64,000 nt of DNA from Candidatus Gastranaerophilales bacterium (GCA_944326475.1 CALVEC010000003.1:62001-126000), one strand, 5' to 3'. Counted from the stretch's first letter, positions 1 through 9,428 are shown. Numbers and translations are program-made. Notes: generated by a model from the letters alone, not told the origin.

Positions 1-11
1 AGAGAATCGCA

Positions 12-794
12 ATGCTTGATACAATAATAAATACATTTCCTAAATATTTTCCTGAGTTTAACAACGCGCTTGGCGTTGGCATCTTTATTTTTGCAAGAAT
101 TTTAGGTTTTATGAGATTTGCTCCGGTTCTAAACAGAAAAGAAATCATAGGTATGGTTAAATTGTCTTTTGCTTTAATTTTGACCATAATTCTGTCGCTC
201 ATAATAAAACCTACAGTCGTTCCAACCGGCTCCTCTCTGATACTGGGTCTTATTTTAAACTTTGTAGGCGGTGCTATTTTAGGTTTTATTGCCCAGTGTA
301 TAACATCAGCTATCGCCGCAGCCGGAGATATGATTAATATGCAGATGGGATTGTCTTCCGCAACGGTATTAGATCCGACGACATCGTCTCAGACTTCTAT
401 CATGGGGAATATGTTTTCTATTTTTGCTTTGATAATTTTTTTGCATATAGGCGGTATGTACTGGCTTATTGCTGCACTTTTGAGAACATTTGAGATTTTT
501 CCTGTATATGCAACCGCTATTCCTCTCGAGCAGCTTGTGAATATGGAATATTTGATAAAACTGACTGCTAATGTTTTGTTTGTCGGACTTCAAATAGCAT
601 CGCCTGTTTTACTGGCAACTCTCGGGCAGGATTTGATTCTCGGGATTATTTCAAAAACTGCTCCGCAAGTAAACGTATTTCAACTGAGCTTTCTGTTTAA
701 GCCTGTTTTGGGGGCTGCTATTCTTGTGTGGATAATGCCTATTATTTTCAATGTAATATCTGATTACTTTTTGTCATTTGCAAAAATATTTTAA
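12..794 (+). CDS. fliR: FliR family flagellar export apparatus protein
   Basis: This 260-residue multi-pass membrane protein has the length and hydrophobic profile of FliR, a core subunit of the flagellar type III export gate in the inner membrane. The segment GDMINMQMGLSSATVLDP near residues 106-123 is the family's best conserved stretch. The N-terminus MLDTI and a start 11 bases into the window suggest an intact gene whose upstream flagellar neighbours lie outside. FliR belongs to the SpaR/HrcT family, so a non-flagellar export role is possible. A FliA/WhiG-type sigma factor at 10.5-11.4 kb supports the flagellar reading. It ends one base before the convergent nuoN stop. Confidence 0.9.
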   Translation: MLDTIINTFPKYFPEFNNALGVGIFIFARILGFMRFAPVLNRKEIIGMVKLSFALILTIILSLIIKPTVVPTGSSLILGLILNFVGGAILGFIAQCITSAIAAAGDMINMQMGLSSATVLDPTTSSQTSIMGNMFSIFALIIFLHIGGMYWLIAALLRTFEIFPVYATAIPLEQLVNMEYLIKLTANVLFVGLQIASPVLLATLGQDLILGIISKTAPQVNVFQLSFLFKPVLGAAILVWIMPIIFNVISDYFLSFAKIF

Positions 795-795
795 T

Positions 796-2244
796 CTACA
801 GATAATATGCTGCAAACTGGCAGAGCTGTATAATTTTATCCGCAAATATTCCCAGCAGAACTGAGGTAAGTGCGCAGGCATACAAAATAAATTTTGGTGA
901 AACTATATGTGTATCAATTGAGACATTGGAATCAACCCGTCTAAACATTGAACGGATTAATTTCCAGTAGGCAAAAATCATTATAACTGCAGCCAGCATA
1001 GAAATAATCAAAAACGGCAGGAATAAAAAGCCTGATCTTGCTACAGCGGAAAAGAGATAAAGCTTTGAGACGAATCCGCTTGTCGGCGCAAGACCGGCAA
1101 GCGCTATTAATACAATCGTAAATGCAATAACATAATAGGGGCGGTGAAAAATTAAGCCGTTGAAGTCGTCGATATTTTCTTTTTTGCAAGAATCATAAAA
1201 CAGAAGGATTGCCGCCCATACTCCGATATTTGCAAATATATAACACAACATGTAAAACAACACTCCGGACAGGCTGAAAACAGAAAAAACGCTCAATCCG
1301 AGAAGCATTATTGCGGATTGTACGCTCATGCTGTATGCCATAAGTCTTTTAATCGCAGTTTGTCTTATTGCGCAAAGCGAGCTGAAAAATATCGTCAACA
1401 TTGCCAGTGTTATAAATAATATTTTTAACACCGGGAGATAATTTATGAAAATAAGCAGCAGCCTTGCCAGTATCCCGAAACTTGCAATCACGGGTATAGT
1501 TGATATATATGCAGCTATAGGATAACTTGCCCCCTCAAATGTATCTGCGACCCAGCTTGAAAACGGAACTATACCAAGTTTAAACAAAAAGATACAAAGC
1601 ATTAGTATAAAAGCAAATGTTAACAGAACAACCGAGTTATTTTGAGCAAGATAGTCGCTTACTCCGTTGAAACTTATTTGACCGCAAAGTCCGTACAAAT
1701 AGGATAAACCAAACAAAAATAAAAACGCGGAGGTGCCTTCTTGTACAAAATATCCGAAACTTAATTGTTTTGCATTAGGAGTTTTTGAAAAGTTTAAAAG
1801 CAAATAGCTGCATAGTCCCAAGCCTTCAATTGAGAAGAACAGACCGGCAAAATCTGTCACACTGACCGTGCACATTGAGAACAGAACAGCACAAAGAAAT
1901 ACCGTAAAAAACTCAAAAGCCCTGTCTCTTTTTTCTCTGATGAGATTTTTCGACAGCAGCGTAAGGAAAAATGAACTCATTAGTATGAGTATTTTAAAAA
2001 ATATTGTATAAATATTTGAGACAATTTCTCCGTTAAATGCAAAAATTTCCATATCATTCTGGTCAATCGGCAGGAAAAATGTAGAGCCGAGCGCCAGAGT
2101 TATACCAAGCAAGGTAAACCATTTTGAAAGTTTATATAACGACGTATTAAAAAATAACGACGCTATTAAACTTAAAATGATAAATACAATGATTATACTT
2201 TCCGGTAAATATGCATTTAATATGTCATTAATAATCTCATTCAT
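796..2244 (-). CDS. nuoN: NADH-quinone oxidoreductase subunit N (antiporter-like)
   Basis: This very hydrophobic protein of about 482 residues is an antiporter-like subunit of the complex I membrane arm and the last gene of the nuoJKLMN run. The transmembrane-5 glutamate region (FSIEGLGLCSYLL) and the transmembrane-7 lysine (LFKLGIVPF) are visible. The segment matching the second channel lysine of E. coli NuoN (TASKIAIFG) reads TIPVIASFG here, so that lysine appears lost. The ATG at 2244 is chosen because GAGTGAG precedes it. An in-frame TTG at 2256 is an alternative. The family call is firm; normal proton pumping is doubtful. Confidence 0.88.
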   Translation of the reverse strand: MNEIINDILNAYLPESIIIVFIILSLIASLFFNTSLYKLSKWFTLLGITLALGSTFFLPIDQNDMEIFAFNGEIVSNIYTIFFKILILMSSFFLTLLSKNLIREKRDRAFEFFTVFLCAVLFSMCTVSVTDFAGLFFSIEGLGLCSYLLLNFSKTPNAKQLSFGYFVQEGTSAFLFLFGLSYLYGLCGQISFNGVSDYLAQNNSVVLLTFAFILMLCIFLFKLGIVPFSSWVADTFEGASYPIAAYISTIPVIASFGILARLLLIFINYLPVLKILFITLAMLTIFFSSLCAIRQTAIKRLMAYSMSVQSAIMLLGLSVFSVFSLSGVLFYMLCYIFANIGVWAAILLFYDSCKKENIDDFNGLIFHRPYYVIAFTIVLIALAGLAPTSGFVSKLYLFSAVARSGFLFLPFLIISMLAAVIMIFAYWKLIRSMFRRVDSNVSIDTHIVSPKFILYACALTSVLLGIFADKIIQLCQFAAYYL

Positions 2245-2278
2245 AATCTCACTCAAAATCTCTCTTATAAGGCGCTTA

Positions 2279-3802
2279 CTACACCTGCAATATGTCTAAC
2301 AAAAGGTTTGAAACTGATTGGTATATCTGAATCACAGACATCGGGTACACCCCGAAATATATTATAACAAGACAAAGCGCACTCATTACACTAATCTCCT
2401 GAGGGCTTAAATCTTTCAATCTTTTCCACTGTTCAAGAAGTACGGAACAAAATACTTTATAGAACAGATACATAATGTATCCCGAGGCAAAAATTATTGC
2501 AAGCAATCCTATTATTGCAACAATTTTTACCATCAATTCTTCTTCCAGGTTAGAAAGAATTGCTCCGGAGAGAATCATTAGCTTTGGCGCAAATGTAATC
2601 AGAAAAGGCACTCCTATAGCTCCAAAACATACAATCAATGAAAAATACATACATTTTGGCATTACCTGCCCGAGTCCTCCTAATGCAGTCAGGTAAGTAG
2701 TCTTTGTTCTAAACTGGACAGAAGATATAATTGCATACAGAGAAGTAAAAACGACCGCAAGCGCAAGCATCATAAAGACAGCGCCGTTAAATCCGACTTG
2801 ATTCAAACAAGCCAGCCCTATCATAACAAACCCCATCATTGATATTTGCGCATAAGCTGATATTTTTTTTATTTCCTGCTGGATAATTGATAATGCACCT
2901 GCGTATATTATATTGACAACTCCCCAGCACATAAGCACCGGCGCAAACAGTTTGAACACTTCCGGAAATATCTGCATATTGAACCTGATGAGTCCGTATA
3001 CACCCGTGCTCAAAAATGTTCCGGCTATCAGCATATTAACGGGGGCACTCGCTTTGTTTTGAATATCCGGATACCAGGAATGGAAAAAGACGAAAGGTAT
3101 TCGCACAACAAAACCGATTAAAAAGTTTACAAAAACAAATACCTGAAACCATACCGGATAAAGGCTTTCATCCATGCTCAGCGAATCAATGTTAGCTGTT
3201 AAAACATTGCTGACTGCAAAGTTGTAATAATACAAAATCAACATTGCAAAAAATAAAAATACATTGGCTGTAAAAGATGCCAGTGTAAATTTCATTGCTG
3301 CCCGTCTTGCTTCTGAGTTTCCCCACTGTGATATCAGAAAATACAAAGGGATGAGAGAAAGTTCCCAGAATACAAAGAACATAAACATATCTTTTGCGCA
3401 CAAAATGCCCAGAATCGCTGACTCAAAGAGAAAAACCATAGAGTAGTATAATTTATGCTTTGTCCTTATATGCATTTTGCTCAAAACAAAAGTTACGAGG
3501 ACAATAAAGCAAGTCAACACCACAAGCAGCAGTGATATTCCGTCCAGCGCAAATTTTGCACTGATTCCCATTGATTTTAACCAGCTAATATTAAAAAAGG
3601 TCAGTTCTTTTTCATAAGACATTCCGTATAGCCCTGTATCAAAAAATACAAGAAACAGCATTGCGTAAATAAAATGTATACTTGCAAACACTTTTGCAAA
3701 ACGTCTTACCTTAACCTGATGGTTCGGAAATTTAGGTATAAGAATGAGTATTGCCGCAGCTATCGGTGCAAATATTAATGTAATCAGTGATAAAAAATTC
3801 AT
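2279..3802 (-). CDS. nuoM: NADH-quinone oxidoreductase subunit M (antiporter-like)
   Basis: This 507-residue multi-pass protein has the usual NuoM length. FFVFWELSLIPLYFLI holds the conserved transmembrane-5 glutamate. The motif that normally reads VKxPxxPxHxWLPDAH is VRIPFVFFHSWYPD here, so the channel lysine is arginine. The next helix reads GTFLSTGVYGLIRF, with serine where E. coli NuoM has its second lysine. Both differences come from comparison with E. coli NuoM from memory. The gene starts 6 bases after nuoL and is followed by nuoN. The product should sit in the inner membrane as part of a complex I-like arm, perhaps with altered or lost pumping. Confidence 0.9.
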   Translation of the reverse strand: MNFLSLITLIFAPIAAAILILIPKFPNHQVKVRRFAKVFASIHFIYAMLFLVFFDTGLYGMSYEKELTFFNISWLKSMGISAKFALDGISLLLVVLTCFIVLVTFVLSKMHIRTKHKLYYSMVFLFESAILGILCAKDMFMFFVFWELSLIPLYFLISQWGNSEARRAAMKFTLASFTANVFLFFAMLILYYYNFAVSNVLTANIDSLSMDESLYPVWFQVFVFVNFLIGFVVRIPFVFFHSWYPDIQNKASAPVNMLIAGTFLSTGVYGLIRFNMQIFPEVFKLFAPVLMCWGVVNIIYAGALSIIQQEIKKISAYAQISMMGFVMIGLACLNQVGFNGAVFMMLALAVVFTSLYAIISSVQFRTKTTYLTALGGLGQVMPKCMYFSLIVCFGAIGVPFLITFAPKLMILSGAILSNLEEELMVKIVAIIGLLAIIFASGYIMYLFYKVFCSVLLEQWKRLKDLSPQEISVMSALCLVIIYFGVYPMSVIQIYQSVSNLLLDILQV

Positions 3803-3808
3803 ATTGTA

Positions 3809-4969
3809 CTAAACTCCTATACTAGACACAGTAATGTAGAATACCAGAATAAACCCCAGTATCAAAAGCAATCCTATAAATGAATACAAAATATATGATT
3901 GAACACCGCCTTGAAACCGGCAGCAAACAAAAGACAAAAATCTGATAACAAGTTCTATAAAATTTAAAAAAGTGTCCACAATATATTCTTCAATCCATCC
4001 GGCTATGCGGCAGCAGGGGATAAATATTTTGTTTAAAAGTCCGATAAACATGAATATGAATACGATGATAAGAATTGTCCATATCCAGCTGCTGCCAAGG
4101 TTCACAAAAAACGGGGTGAATCTTAAAAGCAAAAATATACCGGACAGAAATATCAAAGCATTTTGAAACAGAATAACTCTTGCTTCCCCGGATGTGATTT
4201 TTGAGACAAATGTTAAATAAATAAATGCCTGCATAAATTTCATTAAAACTACAAAAATGAGAATTGAACAAAAACCGACAAAGATAGGTTCATTCATTAG
4301 CGAGTTTATGCTTTCCGCAACCTGCATAAGGTTTGAAAATGCAAGATTTGTGCTGTCCCACAGTTGATTGTATGTGACGGAAAAATACAGAATTGTTAAA
4401 ACGCAAAATAATAACGTTAAATCTCCTATCCTGTTAAAAATAAAAGATTTAATTGCCGCTTTTGATTCCTGCTTATTTGAAAAATCAAAATTTATCAACA
4501 AATACGACGCAACTCCGAGTACCTCACAAAACATATATGACTGTAAAATATTGGACGCAAGAAAAATTCCGAATAATCCGAACATGAAAAGATTTTGATA
4601 AAACAGCATTCTGTTGTATCCGTAACGGTCTTTCAGCTTAAGCCATCCGAAAAGTTGGGTAAAAATGTTTAATATCGCCGCAATAAAGAGAAATGTTCCC
4701 GATGTTTTGTCAATCAATGTGCCGAGATAAAAATTTATGTAATCATTTGATAACCACAAAAAATTTGTTTCAACCGAGGTAGAGGTTCTTATTGAATAGA
4801 AAAGGGCAAAACCGCTTAGTACAAAACACGCAATTGCACACAACAAGCTCAATACAAATACGGGTTTTTTGTCAATTCTGCTCATTGTAAGTGCGTTTGC
4901 AGCAAGTATCATACTCATTAAAAACGGGAGTATGACTACCAAATTAATATTTTCAACACAAAACTCCAT
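3809..4969 (-). CDS. nuoL: Shortened NuoL-like subunit of complex I
   Basis: The protein has 386 residues, while NuoL is usually about 600. The N-terminal half follows NuoL: FCEVLGVASYLLINF carries the conserved glutamate, followed by AAIKSFIFNRIGD. The transmembrane 7-8 part is strongly diverged (LMKFMQAFIYLTF, then LFQNALIFLSGIFLLLR). It has lost the PTPVSALIHAATM signature with its histidine. The C-terminal 70 residues (IELVIRFLSFVCCRFQGG) resemble the last helices of NuoL. A central block of roughly 200 residues therefore seems to be missing while the frame stays open, which points to a tolerated reduction rather than a fresh frameshift. It overlaps the nuoK stop by one base. Confidence 0.75.
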   Translation of the reverse strand: MEFCVENINLVVILPFLMSMILAANALTMSRIDKKPVFVLSLLCAIACFVLSGFALFYSIRTSTSVETNFLWLSNDYINFYLGTLIDKTSGTFLFIAAILNIFTQLFGWLKLKDRYGYNRMLFYQNLFMFGLFGIFLASNILQSYMFCEVLGVASYLLINFDFSNKQESKAAIKSFIFNRIGDLTLLFCVLTILYFSVTYNQLWDSTNLAFSNLMQVAESINSLMNEPIFVGFCSILIFVVLMKFMQAFIYLTFVSKITSGEARVILFQNALIFLSGIFLLLRFTPFFVNLGSSWIWTILIIVFIFMFIGLLNKIFIPCCRIAGWIEEYIVDTFLNFIELVIRFLSFVCCRFQGGVQSYILYSFIGLLLILGFILVFYITVSSIGV

Positions 4970-5295
4970 TAGTTCTCCTTATCTTTAATTTTTTCTATAT
5001 CAAGATATTCGTTTGAATGATAAACCTTCAAAAATAAAGCAAACGCACCGGTCGCTTGCAGCAGAGTCATGACTATTATCAAAAAACTCATGATGTTTGC
5101 ATATTTTAAGGAGTCCGAGCAATAACATCCGAATGCAAGAAAATTTATAACAACTGAAATACATATTACAAACATAGACATTACTATTCTAAACATACTT
5201 CTTGATACAATAACACCCGTCATTCCTATGATAAACAGAATTATTGCAAGAATTATATAATGAAAGAGTCCGATGTCGAAAAATCCGTCAGTCAT
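4969..5295 (-). CDS. nuoK: NADH-quinone oxidoreductase subunit K
   Basis: This protein of about 108 residues has three hydrophobic helices, as expected for NuoK, the small MrpC-like subunit of the complex I membrane arm. The ATG at 5295 is preferred over the in-frame ATG at 5316 because GGAGAG lies about 10 bases upstream and the shorter form does not overlap nuoJ. The helix ANIMSFLIIVMTLLQATGAFALFL corresponds to the helix that in most NuoK proteins carries a conserved glutamate. Here that helix looks poor in acidic residues. The stop overlaps the nuoL start, indicating translational coupling. Confidence 0.82.
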   Translation of the reverse strand: MTDGFFDIGLFHYIILAIILFIIGMTGVIVSRSMFRIVMSMFVICISVVINFLAFGCYCSDSLKYANIMSFLIIVMTLLQATGAFALFLKVYHSNEYLDIEKIKDKEN

Positions 5296-5299
5296 TGTT

Positions 5300-5809
5300 T
5301 CAGTTCTCTCCGTCATTTTTAGTCAAATATATATTTCTGAGCATAACACACATTACACCCGTTATTATAACGACAAGGTGCAGCGGGAATGTGAAATTCG
5401 TAAAGTCAAACCGGTCTGCTGCCTTTGCATTTATAAATCCGAAGAAGTCGCTTATTGCTCCGGAAAATTCAACAGACATATAAAAATAAGAAATTAAACC
5501 GAAAATCAACAGTACAACACAAGTCAGAATAATTTTTGCCAATGAGCCGACCCTGAGCGGCAGTGTTAATATTGTTATTTTTCTTAAAATCATCATAAGA
5601 ATTATACAAAGGAACAATCCGCATAATATAAATTGAAAGAGTGCAATAAATTCAGCACTTAACAACCAATATATTAAGGAGGAAAACAACAATGTCAGGA
5701 AAAATGCACAAACCCCCAAGAACATTCTTGGCGAAAATATTACGCTGAGCGCGCTTGCAACGAGTACAACAGCATAAATATAAAAATAAACAGCCTCTAC
5801 ATTGAGCAA
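5300..5809 (-). CDS. nuoJ: NADH-quinone oxidoreductase subunit J
   Basis: This 169-residue, five-helix membrane protein is typical of NuoJ, which joins the antiporter subunits to the rest of complex I. It begins with TTG, supported by AAGGAAG about eight bases upstream. It is the first gene of the nuoJKLMN run. Upstream lie an AT-rich promoter region and the divergent TPR gene, so nuoA-I are not next to it. If nuoA-I are missing from the genome, this is a membrane-arm-only remnant or module. If they lie elsewhere, the operon is split. Confidence 0.85.
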   Translation of the reverse strand: MLNVEAVYFYIYAVVLVASALSVIFSPRMFLGVCAFFLTLLFSSLIYWLLSAEFIALFQFILCGLFLCIILMMILRKITILTLPLRVGSLAKIILTCVVLLIFGLISYFYMSVEFSGAISDFFGFINAKAADRFDFTNFTFPLHLVVIITGVMCVMLRNIYLTKNDGEN

Positions 5810-5933
5810 TTTTTTTGCTTCCTTTTTTCTGCAATTTTTTATTGGAATATCTATATTATTTATATCATATTTTGAAGATGTTATAATATAATATGTTGTG
5901 AATTATTAAGATTAAATTTTATTTTCGATAATT

Positions 5934-6989
5934 ATGAAAAAGATTTTTTTACTGTTTATAGTCAGCCTGTTTGTTTTTTCTGCATATGCGGCGAATGCTG
6001 CGGAATCCGTGTCGGATTTGTGGCAGGGCGAGATTACGTTTGAAAAAACAAATCCGACAGAAGCTTCAAGACAATACTGTGAAAAAGCGGACAAAATTCT
6101 CAGATATTTTTTTTCAATACCAAACAAAACCAAAAGCTATGAACAAAAATACCTTACGTCTGCAAAGTATTTTTATTATCAGGCAATGCGTATTGATAAA
6201 TCAAACACTGACGCACTTGTCGGAAAGGCAAGAATAGCTCTGTATGAAAATCATATTAGAGATGCAAAAAATGCACTCTCTATTGCTCTCAACATAAAAG
6301 AAAACAATCCAAAAATTACATATTACCTCGGTGAAACTTTTTTTAAAGACGGAGAATTTGCGAAAGCCCTGGATTTTTACCTTCATTCATATAATCACGG
6401 CTACAAAAACAATTACTGGACAAATTACAAACTCGGCGTGACTTATGAAAAACTTGACGATGCACAAAAAGCAAAATTGCACTATCAAAATGCATTGCGT
6501 GTAAATCCGTCATCAAAAGAAGCCGCAGCAAGACTGGCAAGCCTCGATATGATAAAAACGGACTATGAAACTTACCGGAAAAATATAGATGCAAAAAAGA
6601 ACAAAACAGAACCTTTGCCGCCAGGTATTAATGATATACTTTTTGGTGATGAAAGAATGAATGATGCAAACTTTAGATCTTACTATCTGGCAAACAGACC
6701 GATATACCTTAATTTTTTGTACCCGTTTGATGAATCCGATTTTGAAGATCTCACGGAGTTGATAATAAGTCCGGATGAGAGAGAATTTGTTATTGATTTA
6801 GATTATTTGTTTAATAATGAATATGCTCCGGCATCCCAATCCGTGTCAGAATCGCTTATCATACCTGATATTTCCGAAGAAACCGAAAAAACGCGGGATA
6901 TACAGCCTCTTGAACATGAAAAAACAATAAAAGAACAGCTTCCGGCGCCAAAGACTTTCAGAAATACAAATCCTGCAAGTATTAAATAA
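5934..6989 (+). CDS. Exported TPR protein
   Basis: The 351-residue protein starts with a clear signal peptide (MKKIFLLFIVSLFVFSAYA, probably cut after AANA). About three tetratricopeptide repeats follow between residues 75 and 205, for example YYLGETFFKDGEFAKALDFY and YKLGVTYEKLDDAQKAKLHY. The C-terminal 130 residues have no recognisable domain and are rich in acidic residues and proline near the end. TPR repeats mediate protein contacts, so a periplasmic or outer-membrane scaffold is likely. The AT-rich region 5870-5900 contains TATAAT-like boxes that may serve this gene. The partner is unknown. Confidence 0.8.
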   Translation: MKKIFLLFIVSLFVFSAYAANAAESVSDLWQGEITFEKTNPTEASRQYCEKADKILRYFFSIPNKTKSYEQKYLTSAKYFYYQAMRIDKSNTDALVGKARIALYENHIRDAKNALSIALNIKENNPKITYYLGETFFKDGEFAKALDFYLHSYNHGYKNNYWTNYKLGVTYEKLDDAQKAKLHYQNALRVNPSSKEAAARLASLDMIKTDYETYRKNIDAKKNKTEPLPPGINDILFGDERMNDANFRSYYLANRPIYLNFLYPFDESDFEDLTELIISPDEREFVIDLDYLFNNEYAPASQSVSESLIIPDISEETEKTRDIQPLEHEKTIKEQLPAPKTFRNTNPASIK

Positions 6990-7068
6990 TCAACTATATC
7001 AAGTATATAAATTTTGTATAAAAACTGCTACTATAGAATTGTAGGACAAAATAAGGATATACTTACTT

Positions 7069-7776
7069 ATGGCAGAAGTTTTAAAGACATTGAAACGGTT
7101 TTATACTGAAGACGGGGCGATTTTAAAACATGTTGTGTGGCTTGTTCTTTCATTTGTCTGTGTGATTTTGCAAATGCCCTCGGAATCCGGCAATACCTCT
7201 GTACTATCTGTAATTTTCGGGCTTGTGCTTACGATATACACATTCGGGTACAATTCCATAATTATGCACAACAGATTTGAAGAAGAAGGCAAATCGAGAC
7301 ATATTAACATAATGCCTGAATTTGATCAGCTTCCGTTCAAAATATTCGGCAGAGCCTTTGTGCTTATGATTGTTTGGTTCATATATTCTTTACTTTTTCT
7401 TTTGATACCAATTTTGGGCTGGATTGTAGCTCCTTTTGTAATATTTGTGCAGGTTGCGTATTCAAAAGAGTTCAAAACAGAAGGTTTATATAACGCTGCA
7501 CTTATTGTGAAATTCTTAAGGCTTTTCTGGGTACCTGCAATCTTGTTCTGGTTCAGGCTTTTTCTTTGCGGACTGGTGTTTGTCGGAGTGTTAGCTTTGA
7601 TAGGATTTTTGAGCGGCGCGTTTGACATAATGTCTATAATGATGTCCGGTCAAATCCCGCCGTTGCTTATTGCAATAATTGTGCTCATTCAGTACTTTTC
7701 AACCGTTTTGGGGTTTGTAAGCGCTTACGGACTGACTGATATATATTTGAAAAAGTGGGACGATAGTTCTTACTAA
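7069..7776 (+). CDS. Multi-pass membrane protein of unknown function
   Basis: The 235-residue protein has about five or six hydrophobic segments. A soluble N-terminal stretch (MAEVLKTLKRFYTEDGAIL) precedes the first helix at about residues 22-38. A polar loop RFEEEGKSRHINIMPEFD separates helices 2 and 3, a layout reminiscent of DUF4013-type proteins, although I cannot confirm that family. No catalytic motif was seen. It stands alone on this strand and overlaps the 3' end of the convergent hisD gene by four bases. Confidence 0.7.
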   Translation: MAEVLKTLKRFYTEDGAILKHVVWLVLSFVCVILQMPSESGNTSVLSVIFGLVLTIYTFGYNSIIMHNRFEEEGKSRHINIMPEFDQLPFKIFGRAFVLMIVWFIYSLLFLLIPILGWIVAPFVIFVQVAYSKEFKTEGLYNAALIVKFLRLFWVPAILFWFRLFLCGLVFVGVLALIGFLSGAFDIMSIMMSGQIPPLLIAIIVLIQYFSTVLGFVSAYGLTDIYLKKWDDSSY

Positions 7777-9017
7777 CCGTGTCTGATATCAGATGCCAGC
7801 TTATGGGCAAAAAGTCCCTCCATAGAAGCAAGTTTTGACGCACAGGGTATCATATCCTGTGCGTTAAATTTATCGGCAGCCTGATAAGTTTGAATTTTTA
7901 CAAAATCAAAGACACTTAAGCCGCCTGAATATCTTGCGACCTTGTTTGTCGGCAGTGTATGGTTTGTACCTGCGCAATAATCGCCGAAAACTTCGGCGGA
8001 ATAATTGCCCACAAACAGCGAGCCATAGTTTTTGAAGCCATCTATATGCTGTTTTGCATTTTTAAAGCAAATTTCAAGGTGCTCTGGAGCGCGGCGTTCA
8101 GAAATATCAACAGCCTGTTCCAGCGTATCTACAACAACGGCAAAAGATTTTTCAAAAGAAACGGACGCAATATTTGCCGTAGCCAGTGTTTCCAAATATT
8201 TCAGCGCATATTCTCTGACTTTTTTTGCAAATTCTTCAGAAAAACATACAAGGTATGCACGTGCATCTTTGTCATGTTCGCATTGTGCAAGCATATCTGC
8301 TGCAACAAAATCAGGATTTGCACTTTCATCCGCAATGATAAGCACCTCAGAGGGACCGGCAAGAAAATCTATACCGCAATCTCCGTATACTTGTTTTTTT
8401 GCTGCTGTTACAAATTTGTTGCCCGGTCCGACAATTTTGTCAACGGGCTGTATTGTTTCTGTGCCGTATGCCATTGCTGCGATTGCCTGTACGCCTCCGA
8501 CTCTGTAGATTTCATCGGCTCCCGCCATATCACAGGCAACAATTGTCACATCTTTTATTCTGGGAGAACATGCTATAATTCGCTTTACTCCCGCAGTTTT
8601 TGCAGGAACAATGGTCATAACGGCAGTGCTTGGCAGCGGATAATTGCCGCCGGGTATATAACACCCTGCTGAATTTATAGGAATAACCCTGTGTCCAAGT
8701 TTTAAGCCATTTACACAGGTATCAAGATTTGTTATGCAGGAAAGCTGCTTTTTGGCAAATTCTCCTATATTTGCAATAGCTGTTTTTATTGCGGCAACAG
8801 ATTCTTTATCAACGTTTTCGTACGCTTTTTGAATTTCCTCTTGCGTTACTTTTATGTTTTTGATTTCACCGTCTCCGAATTGGCGTGAATATTTAAAAAG
8901 TGCATTGTCTCCGGAGTTTTTAACATCTGAAATAATTCCGTTTACGGAGTCAATTGTGTCGAAGGAAATATTTTTGAAAAAATCTTCGTTTATATTTTTG
9001 TAATCCAAAATTTTCAT
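7773..9017 (-). CDS. hisD: Histidinol dehydrogenase
   Basis: This 414-residue enzyme catalyses the last two steps of histidine biosynthesis, histidinol to histidine, using NAD and zinc. Family hallmarks include PGGNYPLPSTAVMT, VDKIVGPGNKFVTAAKKQVYG, DFLAGPSEVLIIAD, the zinc-ligand region MLAQCEHDKDA and ERRAPEHLE, and AEVFGDYCAGTNHTLPT. Length and order are normal. It lies three bases downstream of rnpA on the same strand, so it is probably co-transcribed with the rpmH-rnpA pair. No other his genes occur in the window. Confidence 0.96.
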   Translation of the reverse strand: MKILDYKNINEDFFKNISFDTIDSVNGIISDVKNSGDNALFKYSRQFGDGEIKNIKVTQEEIQKAYENVDKESVAAIKTAIANIGEFAKKQLSCITNLDTCVNGLKLGHRVIPINSAGCYIPGGNYPLPSTAVMTIVPAKTAGVKRIIACSPRIKDVTIVACDMAGADEIYRVGGVQAIAAMAYGTETIQPVDKIVGPGNKFVTAAKKQVYGDCGIDFLAGPSEVLIIADESANPDFVAADMLAQCEHDKDARAYLVCFSEEFAKKVREYALKYLETLATANIASVSFEKSFAVVVDTLEQAVDISERRAPEHLEICFKNAKQHIDGFKNYGSLFVGNYSAEVFGDYCAGTNHTLPTNKVARYSGGLSVFDFVKIQTYQAADKFNAQDMIPCASKLASMEGLFAHKLASDIRHG

Positions 9018-9020
9018 AAT

Positions 9021-9377
9021 CTATCTTACCCTGCTTATAAGCGTTTTTACTGAATTTTGTACAAGATGAAAATTTGCATTTAAAGCAGCAGTCTTTGGGA
9101 GAAAAATAAGCGACATATATTTATTGGCATTTTTTAAAGCGTTATTTTTTATCTCCAGTCTGCAGGCTTCTCTTACCAGGCGTTTTATCCGGTTTCTTTT
9201 TGTTGCTTTTTTGTGCAGCTTCTTGCTTACAACAAATCCTATTTTTGTGGGAAAAGCTGTATCGGTTTTCTTTTTGCCGATATACATTGTAAGCAGATTG
9301 TCAGAAACCACCTGTTTTTGTTTGTATGTAGCATCGAATGCTTTTTTATTTTTTAATCTGTACTGTTTTGGAAGCAT
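9021..9377 (-). CDS. rnpA: Ribonuclease P protein component
   Basis: This 118-residue basic protein binds the RNase P RNA and helps mature tRNA 5' ends. The family signature is clear: KIGFVVSKKLHKKATKRNRIKRLVREACR, including the RNR box. It sits just downstream of rpmH, the classic bacterial arrangement, with a 76-base spacer holding a perfect 12-bp hairpin. The usual downstream partners yidD and yidC are replaced by hisD. Confidence 0.96.
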   Translation of the reverse strand: MLPKQYRLKNKKAFDATYKQKQVVSDNLLTMYIGKKKTDTAFPTKIGFVVSKKLHKKATKRNRIKRLVREACRLEIKNNALKNANKYMSLIFLPKTAALNANFHLVQNSVKTLISRVR

Positions 9378-9398
9378 AATAAAAACAAATCTTACAAC

Positions 9399-9428
9399 AA
9401 CAGACCTATTGAGAGCAATAGGTCTGTT
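9399..9428 (-). other. Perfect 12-bp hairpin between rpmH and rnpA
   Basis: AACAGACCTATT (9399-9410) and AATAGGTCTGTT (9417-9428) are exact inverted repeats around a 6-base loop. The hairpin lies in the spacer between the rpmH stop and the rnpA start. On the minus strand the downstream bases are U-rich but not a continuous U run, so it could be a partial terminator that lowers rnpA relative to rpmH, or an RNA processing site. The structure is seen directly; the function is inferred. Confidence 0.6.

Noticed and set aside
7959-8672. 237-residue Cys-rich frame opposite hisD
   Set aside because: It is fully antisense to a well-conserved hisD and has no family features.
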